Shown piece after piece: positions 18,323 to 31,350 of a DNA stretch of 64,000 nt (position 1 is the stretch's first letter; every line of letters begins with the position of its first letter). The stretch comes from Neurospora tetraspora (lineage: Eukaryota > Ascomycota > Sordariomycetes > Sordariales > Sordariaceae), in the NCBI RefSeq assembly GCF_033439725.1, contig NW_026944392.1:800458-864457 (forward strand), read 5' to 3'. The position numbers and the translations under genes are program-made. Under the pieces are notes generated by a model, which worked only from the letters and a program-made list of their open reading frames with translations, ran no database searches and was not told where the DNA came from.

Positions 18323-18544
18323 ATGTGTATCATTTACCACATCAACTTTTCCGAGTGCGACCACAAGGACGCACTCTTTGTTCCGTGCGCCGACCGACAG
18401 CCGAGAACGCATACGTGCCCGAACGGTGACCCGAGGGAGGTCACCCACGTCCAGGACGGCCCCTGCGACGACTGCCACCCGCCGCAGGGAGACGGTGATC
18501 CCGATGCCGTGGTCGAGCAGGAGCAGCAGGAGCAGGAGAAGTGA
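18323..18544 (+). CDS. Small cysteine-rich protein, 73 aa
   Basis: The protein starts MCIIYHINFSECDHKDALF and has Cys at residues 2, 12, 22, 32, 48 and 51 with a His after the second Cys. It ends in an acidic/Gln tail (EQEQQEQEK). Paired Cys/His spacing (C-x-H, CPNGD, CDDC) suggests a small metal-binding module, though no named domain is recognised. There is no signal peptide. The start is supported by a 5' UTR intron ending 8 nt upstream and by the open frame beginning there. Confidence 0.6.
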   Translation: MCIIYHINFSECDHKDALFVPCADRQPRTHTCPNGDPREVTHVQDGPCDDCHPPQGDGDPDAVVEQEQQEQEK

Positions 18545-18744
18545 GGGAGGGCCCGATGGGCGTATCAATGGGCGGGATGAGGATAGCTTGATATGAAAGG
18601 AGGGCGTCTCCGAGACATCAACTAGACCGGTAGAACAGAAAGCCATCACCTGTTTCGGTCTGATCGCTTCCGCAACTTCTCCAATCGTCGTTTGTTTGCT
18701 TGCGAACGGTCGTAGATTTCGGTCCGTTGTTTGACCGTTAGGTG

Positions 18745-18810
18745 CGTTATACACCCTTTCGCCATCTCCGTCAAGCAGTTATGAGAGCAAAGGCCGGACC
18801 AAGGCAGTTG
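18745..18810 (-). repeat. Dispersed LPWSGLCSH-type segment, copy 2
   Basis: On the minus strand, CTGCCTTGGTCCGGCCTTTG and CTCTCATAACTGC match the copy at 19610-19690 (TTGCCTTATGACGGCCTGTG and TTCTCACGCTGC). Confidence 0.4.
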
Positions 18811-19609
18811 GTGGACTGGCCAACGGGAGTGGTGCTTGAGATTGTCGTAGGGCCGTTGGGGATCTTGGATGGGATGCATGGCCCACAAGATCTCTTTTGC
18901 CCCCAAGCTTCGTAACAAGATCCTGAACACACCGTGACACCGATGCCATCCTTGTGAAACACCGATACAACCAACGTATCGACCAGAAAACGCTCGCCTC
19001 AAAAGCCGTCCATTTGGTATACAGTTGGTGGACTTCCCACATGTGGGCTAGTCTCTCCTCCTCTGTGAGGAAGGTCGACCCCCCTCTGTTGACCCTCCCT
19101 CCTTCCGGATTGCTGGCGCAAGAGCCGAAAAAACAGCCCAGCTCCTTCCGTCCACCCGGTAGAGTCTTGGTCATCGTTCTCATATGGGTCCGATAGTGCT
19201 CTCCCATTTGTTTATTGGTCTGGAAGGTGGCGCCACACGGCACAAATTGGAATTTTACAAGTTCCGCAACGGTATGTGCCTTTCTCCCGGTTCATCCTAC
19301 GGTTCGCTTTCTTCATCTCCTTCAGGCGGATTCGCCTCGCTTGGGCCGCCGCTTCCATTGCCCGCTCTTGGTCGTCCGTCATCGGCCCTCCGCTCTTCGT
19401 TGAGCTCTGCAACGTCCCCAGCGATGGCTTGTACCTTTGGCGCTTTCTACACGATCCCCTCCCTCCCCTCCCCGGAACCCCAAATCGCGGCCTGATCTTC
19501 ATTGTGGTTACCGAACATTCCATCCCAGAATGGATGATCAACACGTTCCTACATAAAATCCACAAACTCTTTCTCGAACAGTACCCCCCTGATACCCCTT
19601 ACGCCAACA

Positions 19610-19690
19610 TGCCAACTCAAATTACACCCTTCGTCGAATGCAGCGTGAGAACACAGGCCGTCATAAGGCAAAGTGACTTGGGGCCACGGG
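19610..19690 (-). repeat. Dispersed LPYDGLCSH-type segment, copy 3
   Basis: The minus strand encodes LPYDGLCSHAAFDEGCNL. Alignable with copies at 17435, 18745 and 41398. Confidence 0.4.
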
Positions 19691-19829
19691 CAAGTTCCCA
19701 AGAGCCCCAACTCGCCCGGTCCCATTGGTCCCAATACCAAGTCCGGTTTGAGGGTACTGCCCGTCTTGTCCCTGTGGCTCCGTGAGTACCGCCTGATCGC
19801 CCTTGTGCCCACCTTGTTTCCCCGTGGGG

Positions 19830-19902
19830 GAACTTGTTGAAAGCGCCTGACCAAGGGGTTGGGAACTTGTTGAAAGCGCCTGATCAGGGGGTTGGGATAG
19901 AG
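19830..19902. repeat. About 34-36 bp direct repeat in the 19.7-20.4 kb frame
   Basis: GAACTTGTTGAAAGCGCCTG occurs twice in a row (starts near 19831 and 19864), followed by A(C/T)CA(A/G)GGGGTTGG. On the minus strand it encodes repeated QALSTSSQP-like residues. Confidence 0.65.
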
Positions 19903-20437
19903 ATTCGGTGTCTAGGCGTTGCCGCTTACCCCTCTGCATGCCCGGGGAGGTAGAAGAGGCCGGTCGTTTGGCTGGGGTAGCATATTTGGATGGGGTAGCA
20001 AATTCCCAAAAGCGCGCCTCGAGACTGGTGTTTCCACCGCGGGCTTCGTCGACGGCCGCTTCGTCCTTAATGACGACATCTTGCCAGCCGATTTCCTCCG
20101 CGAATTTGATTTGGGCCGTAAGTTTCTTACGAGCCTCTTCTTTTGAAGATCCGATGGGTGCGCTGGCTAGCGCAACCAAGAAATCCTGTCTTTCGAGGGC
20201 ATCCCATTCGAATTTGATGGTAGCCTCTAAGTCTTCGACAGAAGCCGCGCGCTCGGAATTTCGCAGTAGCTGCTCATCTGTGAGGATATCGTCGTTGGCG
20301 ACACCCCGGAATTGTGAATCAACGTACATCGGCCCATAAAATGGGTCTAGAGAGCGAAGGTGAAAATGGCGACGATAAGTATCAGACTTGCGATGCTTTA
20401 AGGTGGGATATGACGGGGTGGGTATGACGGACATCAT

Positions 20438-21139
20438 GACGAGATTATACAATCTCGGATTAAGCCGCGTGTCCACTGCGACACACCTTATTAACAACCA
20501 TCGCTATCCAAAACGGATATACCATTTCGCACCGCAAGATTTTGGTTTCAACTCCTTGTCTTGAAGATTCGGATGCCGATTTGATCATGCCAGCCCGCGC
20601 CCTATTCCTCATTCTCGAAACCGCTCTGTCTCACGGGCTTCGGACTTATAGCGACTGACAGCAATATCTTCCCTGCTTCCGACAGTTTCGAAGGTTGGGA
20701 GGAGATGGAAACCCGAGACAAACGCAGCTCTCAAGAAGGAGGCTGGCAAGAACACCGAGAGTTCGCGTGCGGAGAGATACTAGATGTGCAGAAACGTTCA
20801 AAGATAGAGGTATTTTCCGTCCCATGTCTCAGCTAGTTCCTCGCTCCATCTCTTTGCTTTTGGACGAATATATCCGTCGGAATACGTAACGTCAAACGCA
20901 GAAATCGTCCTGTCAATTGAGACAATATTGGTCGACTGTAGTGATATCGTCCGGTCTATGGTTTCTGGATGATGTCTTCGAAAGAAGTACCATCCAGCAT
21001 ACGCTCACATCCACGGCACAAGACTAACTATCTCACCGGCGAGGAGACCGACGAAAGGTCTGTAGCACCTCATGCCTCCTCCAGGTAAATCCAGCAAAGA
21101 TAACATAGGCTTTATCGGGCTTCGAGGCCGACAATACTG
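20438..21139. other. Intergenic, no gene seen
   Basis: Short frames only; none with family resemblance or paired splice signals. Confidence 0.35.
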
Positions 21140-21384
21140 TATGCCATGTCAGGTATCAGAAGCGGCGGCCTCAGATACTTGCGCAAAGCAAGGCGAAGAT
21201 GGACAAGGTGAGGGAGGATCCCGTCCAACATGCTCAAGTGAAAGCGAAGAAACGTGGGAATCACAAGGCGAGGATGGACAAGCTGAAGGAGGATCCCGTG
21301 GCACACGCCGAATACAAGGCGATATACGCTTTCCCTTCCAGAGATGCCTTTGCCTCCAACATGCTGGCCCGTTTCTTTGCATAG
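21140..21384 (+). CDS. Possible exon with two lysine-rich repeats
   Basis: The plus-strand frame reads QKRRPQILAQSKAKMDKVRE then a second unit HKARMDKLKEDPVAHAEYKA, two copies of a K-A-x-M-D-K-x-x-E-D-P-V-x-H-A unit. It ends at TAG 21382-21384. No ATG-bearing first exon is clear. It overlaps the end of a minus-strand gene model, and only one of the two is likely real. Confidence 0.3.
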
Positions 21385-22054
21385 GCACGTTGATTGTATC
21401 GAATTGCTTGGCCGCTGTCACCACGTAGGTGGTCTGTTTTCCGCGTTCTTCTGCCAAAGTTTTTGCGGACTGCACTGACGGAAGTTCTGAACGAGACGCG
21501 GGGGCATCGGCGGCGGGGGCGGCATCGCCGTAAGCCATTTTCTGAATCTATGTTAGACTCTGAATATATTGGGCAATACATTTAATACAACGAATGTACT
21601 TACGTGCACCTTGTTTTTTAGCTGCTTCTCGGTCGGAGCTTTGTCTCGCTCCTCCTCGAGCTTCTTGAGCTCTTCTTTTATTTTTCTGATCCTTTTCTTG
21701 AACTTTTTTTGCCTCCTTTTGTGCTTCTCCTTGTCCAGGATCTTTTGGGAGCTGACGTTCTATACAAATGTACCGATTGGTAACCGACTTATGCACATTA
21801 TACTAATAATAAGGTTTACTTACGTTGAGGTAGTTCACCTTTTCATCGAGTACCACTGTCTTGACTGGGGTGCCCTGGACACGCCCTCCTCCTCGATGCT
21901 GTGGGCATTGGGAGGCTAGTGATCCTCCGATGATTGAAAGACCGGGGGAGGTCGGGCTGGGGATGAATATGTTCCTGCTTTGGTCTACAAACCCAATCAC
22001 CACCTCCACCTTATGAGCCAGAGGAGGCGTTGCCTGACCCCGAGGCGTTCCGCT
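21149..22054 (-). CDS. Hypothetical coiled-coil gene, three or more exons, 5' end missing
   Basis: Three exons join in frame on the minus strand: 22054-21824 (after a possible acceptor CACTTAG), 21759-21604 and 21541-21149, with donors GTAAGT at 21823 and 21603 and acceptors GTATAG and TTCAG. The middle exon encodes a strong coiled coil (KRRQKKFKKRIRKIKEELKK and LEEERDKAPTEKQ). The last exon is Ala/Pro-rich and then less convincing, so the true end may be earlier. No ATG is found in the first exon, so a further 5' exon probably lies to the right, close to the transposon boundary at 22359. Confidence 0.45.
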
Positions 22055-22118
22055 TGTTGCCTAAGTGACCAAGGAGGGAGAGGACTTGAAACAAGCAACT
22101 GGGAGCAGCTCTGTGTGA

Positions 22119-22358
22119 GTGTTTGCATGCGCGAGCGAGACACCAAAACTTGGTCCAACCTCGATCCAGTTACTGGTGAAGATCTCGACCGCAAACATAG
22201 AGTACGCGCTGCGGGATGAATGTTTCCCGAAGACATTTTCACCGCCAAAGAGAATATGGGTGGAAGCTGCTTCCCCATTGCTGAACTCCTTCTGTTGGAT
22301 ATGGGCGATGATTTGTCGTGTTAACGGTTGTTTCCTCCTTTTGAACCAAAGTTTCGAG
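22119..22358 (+). pseudogene. Open frame cut by the hAT-type insertion
   Basis: A plus-strand frame (TTG start at 22119; LLVKISTANIEYALRDECF, FLLLNQSFE) runs to the target site. Its codon boundary falls exactly at the end of the left GTTTCGAG copy. Across the element the same frame resumes after the right copy at 40824 with about 16 codons (AFAIDLSG...) and then TAG. This may be a disrupted coding sequence or a chance frame. Confidence 0.25.
22351..22358 (+). repeat. Left 8-bp target-site duplication GTTTCGAG
   Basis: Identical to 40816-40823, directly abutting the inverted repeat. 8-bp duplications are typical of hAT transposases. Confidence 0.8.
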
Positions 22359-22373
22359 CAGCGCTGGAAATAA

Positions 22374-24160
22374 CTCAAATACAGATTCAAATATATATAA
22401 ATACAAATAAATAAATAAATAAATACACATGTCCGGATATTTGACCCAAATAAATACGATGTCCATATTTGATTTAGTTATTTGGCCGCCTTTCTTAGTA
22501 CTCGGCAGAATCCTTAGGTTAGGGTTCAAGGTATAAAAATACATAATTTTTACCCTTGAAAGATCGACCCACCTCGACCCTTAGGCATATAAATTGGCCA
22601 CCTATTGCTATATACATCCCAATTGCCAATCGATTGCTAATGTAACACTTAGACTACCTAAAGAGGTAAAATTTCTAGTATTTCAAAATTGTACGCTAAA
22701 TCGAATATTTCTAATATTTCTAATATTTCTAGCATTTCTAATATTTTTACATCTCGAGGTTATATCGCCAACATTCTCCTCAAATTAATTCTAACACTAC
22801 TAAATCGATTATAATCCCTCTCGATTACTATTAGTACTCTTCCTCCCTATTTTACTAATCAATACTAACTTCTACTAACGTTATTAATACCGTACCGTTA
22901 CAATACCCGTTATTTAAAACCCTACCGCCGCCGTCCTTAACCGTAATAAAGCTTCTTCTACCGCGGGCAACCCGCTTACCGTTTTCTTTAAAGATTTGCC
23001 CGCGCACGTTATTATTATTACTGTATTGAATAATAATTACTATATCCCTATAGGGCGCTAATTCGTACTACTTTTCGATATTTACCTTAATAATTTGCCC
23101 GTTAATCTTATTTAGTAACCGAGGGCTAAATTTAAAGGGGACGAATATATCTTAAAAAAATAACTAAATTACCGTTCTAAAAGAAGTTTTCAAATTCATT
23201 AATATAATACTTTCTTTATTAAAATATTGGAGAGTATAGAGCTTGATAGCTATTAATATTATAATCTTTACTATAATATTTATATCCTCTTCGTAGTTAA
23301 TTCTATAATTATATACTTTCGACGTATTTATCGTCTTATGGAGCCTATTAATGAAAAGGCTATAAATAAGTAAATTTAAAAGCGATTTAAATTGGTTATT
23401 TAATTTCTCTAAAACTAACCTCGTATCCCTATCCTTAAACTAATTAGCGAAACCTTCTACGAAATACCAATAGAAATGACTATTACCGCGAAGCTTCCTT
23501 TCTCATTTATTAAAAACGTTGCCTTTAAACCACTTTTAGAATTAATGAATAGTAATATAACCGACAAATTATTACCTAAATCCCGCTATACTTTAATTAT
23601 ATAGATTAATAATAAATATATTTATCATTTTAATAAATCAAAAGAATATATAATTAATTCCCGCTTTTAAAAATATATTTCTTTCGATTTCTAGACGTCG
23701 CTAAATAGACTCGTAATCCTCTAGATCTTTATTTATTATATCGATTATTATTATAGATTTAGAAGTAATTTATTAAATTTTTAGGAAATGCGCGGTAATT
23801 ATTGTAGTAAAAATATTACGTCTATAATTATTTAAATACTTAAAAAGTACGAAATATTCCCTAATAATATTAATTATTCTTAAAGCGATAATATTAACGC
23901 TAATAACTATTGTATATGTTATATTTTTAAAAGCTTTTACCCCTCCCTCAACGCTGACGAAGTAAAAAACGAAATCTTTTATTATTAATTATATGACTTC
24001 GGTTATATTTTAAATTTCGGTATAAGGCTGCTATTAAAAGAGGAGGAGCCTGCGTCCCCGAATTTAATAACCTTCTACCCCGAGTTTCTCCTACTAATAA
24101 TGATACTATATTTCGAGAATAGCGTAAGGAGGGACCAGTTAGTAAATTGTATAATATTAT
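22374..24160. other. RIP-mutated DNA, left inner flank
   Basis: AT-rich, stop-rich in all frames, with CpA and TpG almost absent and CpG kept. It begins with AAATAAATA subterminal repeats. The mutated coding content cannot be identified; a hAT transposase remnant is possible. Confidence 0.5.
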
Positions 24161-24410
24161 TGTCATAGGGCTAGATCATATGCCCTGTGCCAGTTGTGCT
24201 ATGGCTGTTATTGGCCAATGCACTACAGTGCAGTATGACAGAGCTATAGCACTGGGCAGCCTTGGCAGCGGTTACGGGGTAGATCTACCCAACTAGGTAG
24301 ATCTCACCCGTACCCTATATTTGCCCTAGCTACGTACACCTTTCTTACTTCCTTCGTACAATAATAATTTATTATACTTATATATTAGCGCTACGTACCC
24401 TTACTTACTA
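24161..24410 (+). repeat. Gypsy element 5' LTR
   Basis: Aligns along its length with 38690-38904: GCCTTGGCAGCGGTTACGGG, CACCTTTCTTACTTCC and the AATAATAAT end region. It is less C-to-T mutated than the 3' copy. The right boundary is approximate. Confidence 0.7.
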
Positions 24411-25099
24411 TAGATATCGCGACGAACGTTTTTCTTAGCGATTTATTAGTAATCAAGTTTTCGGGTCGTTTTCGACATTTTCGCCTTTTATAGAACGGAG
24501 AATTAATTTAACGATAATATTTATCCGTTTAGTACCCTTAATTATAAACGGATTCTACGATTATTATAATTATAATTTAGCGTTAAGCGACGTCCTTAAT
24601 TAAAGGTATATTTATTTTATTTATTTTGAGGACAATAACGATATTAAATTAGTAATTATTAATTATTACGATAATAATACTAATATTAAATCCGTAATTA
24701 TTAATTATCCCTCCAATCTCTTAGGCGAGATTATTTTTATCGATTAAGTTTTAACTTTTAATATAATTAATAATTACCCTATTCCTTAGGAACTAGATTC
24801 CTATAAAATTAACGTTCCTCGTCCCCCTAATTATTATTATTAGGGTTATAAATTCTATAGTCCTAATTTTATCCCTTAGGATTTAAATAATCCCCCCCCA
24901 GTTAATAATAACGAAATAATTACCAATAACGAGTTGGCCTTAATAATTTTACGTACATACGGTAACAATACTATACGTCGCTACACTTAATTCTTTGTAT
25001 ATAATATATTATTAATTAACGATTTTATTCCTTTATATCTAATTATTTTTCGTTAGTATATTAATTATATTATTTAATTGCCGGCTTTTATAATTATAG

Positions 25100-26700
25100 T
25101 TAATACTATTGCCGAAGCTTTTTATACCTTTAAAGAATATTATTATTAGGAGATTTTATATGGGGAGGCGGAGGATTATATTAATAAATAGTTTTAGAGG
25201 AATTTCTAGAACGAGGTTATTTGGTAGAGGTTTGAAATTAAGAAATAGTTTAATAAATATAAAAATATAGAATAATTGTATATAAATTACAATAAAGAAA
25301 TACTTAATATAGTTAATAATAATAGCGTTATAAAAATTTGTGTAATTTTTCTATAGACCTAAATATTTTTTTTATAAGATTAAATCGTAGAACTATAAAT
25401 CAAGAATAACGGTGTTATAGCTTTATTTAAAAATAATGGCGTTAGCGTCCCTATTAACTTCGGTTTTAATAATAGTAGTTTTAGCAATAGTTGTAGCGGA
25501 AATCCCAGCGGTAGCGGCGGTAGAGGTCCTAGTAGTAGCGGCGGAAGTTTTAGCGGCCCCCCCTTTAGACCCCCGGTCCTAGCCTCGGTTATAAATTACA
25601 ATAGTAATAATTATCGTCGTATAACACCTAACCTTAAGGTTTTCGACGCCTTTAGTAAAATATTTAGAGATTATAATAATATTTATTCGATTTAACGTAC
25701 GAAGGTCCGTTTATATTAGAATATAAACGAGTAGGCTTTCCTTATAGAACGTACTAAATTCCTTTATATTTATACCCGTTTAAGTAAAGTATTTATAATT
25801 AACGTTGAAAAGGGTATAGAATTTGTTATAAAGAATAGGAACCCTTCGATATAATTTTAGAAGATAGGCGAGGATTTAATTACTTACTTTAATATTTGTT
25901 ATAATATTATAGATATAAGATTGGACGCTAAGGATACTTTCTAATAGTTTTAATAGACATTTAGCTTCTACGACTTTGAGGATAAGTTTATTTTTTATGC
26001 CGATTGTTGTGGTATAGGTGATTTGATGAGAGTCTTCTTATTTAAAAAAAAGGTTAATAATTAATTTAGGGAGTTAATTATTTTTTAAATTAACCTCCTA
26101 ATTAGTAACGATTTTTAGGGTTAGATTTTATTTTTACGTAGTTTCGCTCGTAATTATGAAGAGGCCGCCTTCGAAAAGAAATTCTCTAACCCTTTCGGTA
26201 ATTGTAGTGGCTCCGGCTCTAGTTTCGGTAATGGCGGTTCTAGCGGTGGAGGTAACGGTAGTGGATTTATTAAAACTGTTTTATAGGGCGGCGATACTAT
26301 GGATTAAATTAATTCGAAGTCGTTATACGTTGTATTATATTTTTTTAATATTTAGAAACGCTACTAAAATAATAGCGAGTATAAAAGGTACGGTAAGAAG
26401 GGTTATAAGTAAAAGATTTATTAGCGGCTTATAAATTTAGGTAATAGTAAGGGATTTATTGTTAATATTAAAATTATTATTTTAAGAAGTCTGGTAATAA
26501 CGATAAGAAACCCGATTAGAGTAGTTACGGTAATAGCGGCGATAATATTAATACGATCGACGGTAGTAGTAGTAAAGTTATTCCCGAAGTTAATAATAGT
26601 AATATTAGTAATACTAGTACGGGAAATATAGTGCTTCCGTTATAAGTCGCTAACGGAGGCTACCGTTTGAAGAGAATAAAGGAAAGGAAGAGGAATTAGA
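25100..26700 (+). pseudogene. Gypsy gag region, RIP-mutated
   Basis: Between the 5' LTR and pol, the plus-strand frames show low-complexity Gly/Ser-rich coding-like DNA (GGCGGTAGAGG, GCGGCGGAAG near 25.5 kb) interrupted by many TAG/TAA. Position and orientation suggest gag; no intact domain is legible. Confidence 0.45.
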
Positions 26701-26799
26701 GGGATAATTATTAGAATTAAAGTATAGAAAGTTGAATTAAGAGGATTCTTTATTAATTAATTTAGTTATAATTAAATTAGGGAAATTCTATTTTTTTTA

Positions 26800-29700
26800 A
26801 TTATTTTTATTGTAGTAGTTTCAAAGTATATTATTTAGTATTAATTAATAGCGGTTGTACGGGTAAAGCTTTTATTGACGTGAATTTCGATAAATAAAAT
26901 AGTTTATTAATTTATAAGTTGGAACAGCCGCGGCCGTTAAAGTTAGTAAATAGTAATATTAATATTTATATTACCGATTATATATGGTTGACTATAAAGA
27001 TTGGCATTTATAGCGAAGATATCGATATGTTGATATTTATATTGTTATTAGAGAACCCGGTTATCCTGGGGCTCCCTTGGCTATAGTAATATAACTCTTC
27101 GACGGATTGGGAAACGGGAGAGTTTAAATGTGATAGAAAATGCCGGGGTAAATATCTTCTTAAGGATATATTTAATTTCTAAATATAGGTATTTAAAATT
27201 TTATATAGGGATATTATAAAGGTCGTTAATAATGGAACGGAGGGAGAGATAGAATTGGCGTTAACGGCGGCACTATTTTTTATTAAATAATAGATTAGGT
27301 TTCGAAAATATATTAGCGGCGCCGGAGTCCGAGGTTAGGTTATTATTAGAATTAGATTTATATTTAGTTCGCTTATTAATACCCGGATTAAACCTAGAAC
27401 GTTCTCCGAACCCGGAGCGTTCCCGGGAACCCCTATTACTATCCTAGATTAAATATATAATTTAGTATAGAAGAATTCGGTTACGGCAAAGAATTGCGAA
27501 GAGGGCGGGTATAAACCCTAAATAGCTCTGGCCTATTAATTTACTAGAAGGAAGTTAAGTAATAATAATACTTTCCGATTTAAACCAGTCTTAAATAGCG
27601 GAACCTAAGATTAAGTTAATACCTTATAAGATAGTTAATAAATAATGTAAATTTATTGTAAATTTAATAAGGAGGCTTTTAGCGCCCCTATTTATAAAGC
27701 CTATCGATATTGGTAGTATACTTATTAATATAAATAATATTATAGAATTTAACGCTGCGAGTTTTAATTTCGTAGTTTGTATAGAGTAATTGGAAGCGAT
27801 TATTACGAATAAGGTTGAGATCAAGGAGGCGATTAGGTAAATGGAGGTGGAAGTAGAGGATAAAGGTAAAAAAGAATTGGGAAAGTTGGAGGTTATAGAT
27901 TAAATATATAAGGATATTTGTATAGGTAATAGGGTTAAATATAAGGATAGGTTTATAGACTACTTTTTAAAAATTTTAAGGGGTAATATAAGCGAAGTTA
28001 TATTGAGGATTATAGAGGAGGACGCTAGGAAATTCTATGAGAAGGCGGATAGGCTTTTGGCTATTGAAGAGTAAATTAAAGTAAAGATGCTAGTATATTA
28101 TTATAAGTATTAGAGGGCAGTTATTTTTAATAATGTTAAAGTTATACTTTAATATAGGTTTTACAATTATAAGATCCAACTTATCCCGGGAATTGAGCTA
28201 TTTAATGCCCGGTTACGACCGTTCTCCCTCTTAAAATTGAGGGTTATTAAAAAATAGTTTGATAAGAATATTAAATAAAGATTTATTTAGCTATTATTTT
28301 TATTAACGGCTTCTTTAATTTTATTAGTTAAGAAGTTAAGCGGCGGTGTCCGTTTTTGTATAGATTATAGAGGTATTAATAATACGATTTTAAAGATGTA
28401 ATACCCTTTCCCTTTAATTAAAAAAATGTTAGACCCTATTTATAAAATTAGAATTTTTATTAAATTCGATATTATTACAACCTTTAATTGTATACGAATT
28501 TATAAGGGTTATAAATAATTAATAGCGTTTATAATATAGTTCGGACTATAAAAGTTTTTAATTTATCTTTTCGGGTTATAGGGCGCTCTAATAACTTTCT
28601 AGAATTTTATTAATAATATCCTATACAATGCTTTAAATAAATTCGCTACCGTTTACTTGGACGATATCCTTATTTATTTGGATAGTGAAAAGGAATATAT
28701 TAAGTACGTATTAGATATATTAGAATACTTTGAAAAGTCTAAGCTATAAATCGATATCGATAAATACGAGTTCTATACAATAAAAACTAAATATTTGGGT
28801 TTAATTATTATACTAGGAGGTATAGAAATGGATATAGATAAGGTTAAGGCAATTACTATATAGGAAGCTCTAGAATTAAAGAAAGCTTTATAATCTTTCT
28901 TAGGGTTCGTTAATTTCTACTATCGGTTTATTAAGAATTTTTTAAATATAGCTAAGCTTTTTTATAAACTTATTAAGAAAACGGCGGATTAGTATTAGGA
29001 TATTGGGTATTAAAAGGTATTTAACAATTTTAAAACTACTTTTACAATAGTGCTAATTTTAAAGATTTATAATTAGGGTAAGAAAATGGTAATTGAAATA
29101 GATACATTAGATTAGGCGTTTGGAAGAATTCTCTCTTAGTAAGGAGACAACGGGATTCTCTACTTTATAATATACTTCTTAGCGAAGTATATTATAATAA
29201 AATACAATTACAATATTTACGATAAAGAATTATTGGTAATCGTGAAAACGTTAGAAGAATAATCTCTAAAATTCGAAGGGGCTTAAAAGGAAGCAGAAAT
29301 CATTATGAATTATAAGAATTTTAAAACGTTTGCAATTACGAAGTAGTTTACCCTTCGATGTTTAAAGTAATTAGAATTTTTTAGCCAATTTAATTTTAGG
29401 ATTATATATCGATAAAGATTAGATAATATAAGGCCCGACGCCTTAAGCCAGAAATCGGAAAATAGGCTATAAAATTCTAATAACGAGTATTTATTAGTAA
29501 GGAAAAAACTATTAATCGATTTAAACCGTTTCGATTTAGCCTTTTTCGAGGAAAATAAGCCGATAGATATCTTTTATTTATATCTGGGAATAATAGAAGA
29601 AATTTATTATATAAATTACGCTATGGATTTATACGACTAAGAATTGGACTTTTGGGATACTAACCTTTACGAATTTAATATTACAAAGTCGACGGACGAT

Positions 29701-31350
29701 TTTATTAATAATAATTATATTAAATTTAATTTAATATAGGAGATAATCTCCTACTTATAGAAGGAAAGTTAAAGGAATAAGACCTTAGAAGTTAAGAAGA
29801 AATTTAAGATTACGTTTATAGAATATTTAATTAAATAGAATTATATATATTGAAGAAAGGATATAAAAGAAAGGGTGTTTATTAATCCCGACGATAAAGA
29901 TATTTAATTATAATTTATTTGTAAGATATATATAGCGAAATTAGGTAGCTACTCGGGCTGTAAAAGGATATATAAAATTTTTAATAAATTTTACCATTAA
30001 TTAGGAATATATTAATTAGTTAAAGAATTTTGTAAGGCTTATTTAACTTCTATAAAGATTAAATTATTAAAATATTTACTAGCGGGTTTTTTAACGCCGT
30101 TCTTAGTCTTATTTAAGGTATAAATAGAGATTTCTATTGATTATATTATCCCGATAATATTATACGTACAGTAGGGTAGGATTTATCAATACATTATAAT
30201 CGTTATCGATTGCCTAATTAAAATAAGGTATTATATTCCTATAGAAACTTTAGAGATAGACGAATTAATTAAGAGGTTTATTAAGAAGATTTATAATATT
30301 TACAAATTATTAGATAATATTATTTCTAATAAGGGCTTATAATTTATTTTAGTATTTTGGAAGATTTTGTATAAACGGCTAGGTATTATAGTAAAATTAT
30401 TATTAATATTTTATTCGTAAATTAATAAATAAATAGAAAGGATTAACGCAGAAATAGAATAATATTTTTATTTTTATATTAATTAAGTATAAAACGATTA
30501 GGCAAATTAGCTACCGTTAGCCGAATTTATTTATAATAATATAATATTGGAAATAATAAGCGTTAGTTTATTTTATACTAAATACAATTTTTACCTTCGA
30601 ATAGGCATTAAATTAATTAAATTATACCTACTTAATTTGTCCGAAGTATAAAAGAAGGCGTTTCTTAAAGCTTTAAAAGTAACTAATTATTTCTAAACTA
30701 TTTTAAATAGAATAGTCGCTTTATTAAAATAGGCGTAAAATCGGTACGAAGTAAATATAAATAAATATTATAGCGATACCCCGAAGTATTATATTCGAGA
30801 TAGGGTTTTGTTGGATATTAAAAATTTGGCTACGGGAAGGCCGTAAGTAAAGTTAGTTTTTAAATAGGAGGGAACTTTTCCAATTATTAAATTAGACTCC
30901 TATTATATAAAGTTTAAATTCCCTAAAAATATAAAAGTTAACCTAGTATTCTATATATCTATAGTCAAATTTTAGGAAACGGCCGGATTATTAGGATAGT
31001 ACGATATTAAGGAGGATATCCGTACTAATAAAAGTCGAATAATAATTAGGACCGACGAATACGATAACGATAAATAGTAGGAATAAGAATTCGAGAATAT
31101 TATAGGATATAGTAAAGTGAATAACGGTGGTTAGTAATATTATATTAAATAGAAAAATATTAATAAACCTAATTAACAGCCAATTAAGGAGTTAAAAGGA
31201 TACGACGACGCTATTTAAAAGTTTTATAATGTTAACTTTAATATATTACCGCTACTAATCTAAATTAAGAAATAACGAAGATAGGGACGGTTAAAGAAAA
31301 AATTAATAAAATTAAAGGATACTTTAGAATAGTTAGGGGTATTACCAGTT
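26800..31350 (+). pseudogene. Gypsy pol: RT, RNase H, integrase, RIP-mutated
   Basis: With stop codons ignored, the plus strand reads reverse transcriptase near 28.34-28.75 kb (RFCIDYRGINNTI, YPFPLI, TVYLDDILIYLD with the YxDD catalytic motif), RNase H near 29.1-29.5 kb (YNYNIYDKELLVIVKTLEE, IRPDALSQ) and integrase near 30.1-30.5 kb (SIDYIIPI, IIVIDCLIKIRYYIPI, RINAEIEQY). The order RT-RNase H-integrase is that of Ty3/Gypsy. Stops are chiefly TAA and TAG from CAA and CAG, as RIP produces. Non-functional. Confidence 0.75.

Larger units (their letters stand above)
18650..20437 (-). pseudogene. Hypothetical gene with C2H2-like remnants, frame-disrupted
   Basis: The 5' part reads from ATG 20437 to 19661: MMSVIPTPSYPTLKHRK, then an acidic helical region, then a basic cluster (GMQRGKRQRL) and Ser/Thr/Gln-rich repeats. 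Further on, other frames carry coding-like sequence: EKGTYRCGTCKIPIC and, shifted by one base, CGATFQTNKQMGEHYRTH (19243-19190), which has C-x3-F-x5-M-x2-H-x3-H spacing of half a C2H2 finger, then LAHMWEVH. The frame changes between them are not explained by clear introns. It is probably a decayed zinc-finger-type gene; a multi-exon functional gene is possible. Confidence 0.35.

Noticed and set aside
23948-24166. 72-codon minus-strand frame in the AT-rich block
   Set aside because: Lies in RIP-mutated DNA and runs into the Gypsy LTR; a chance opening.
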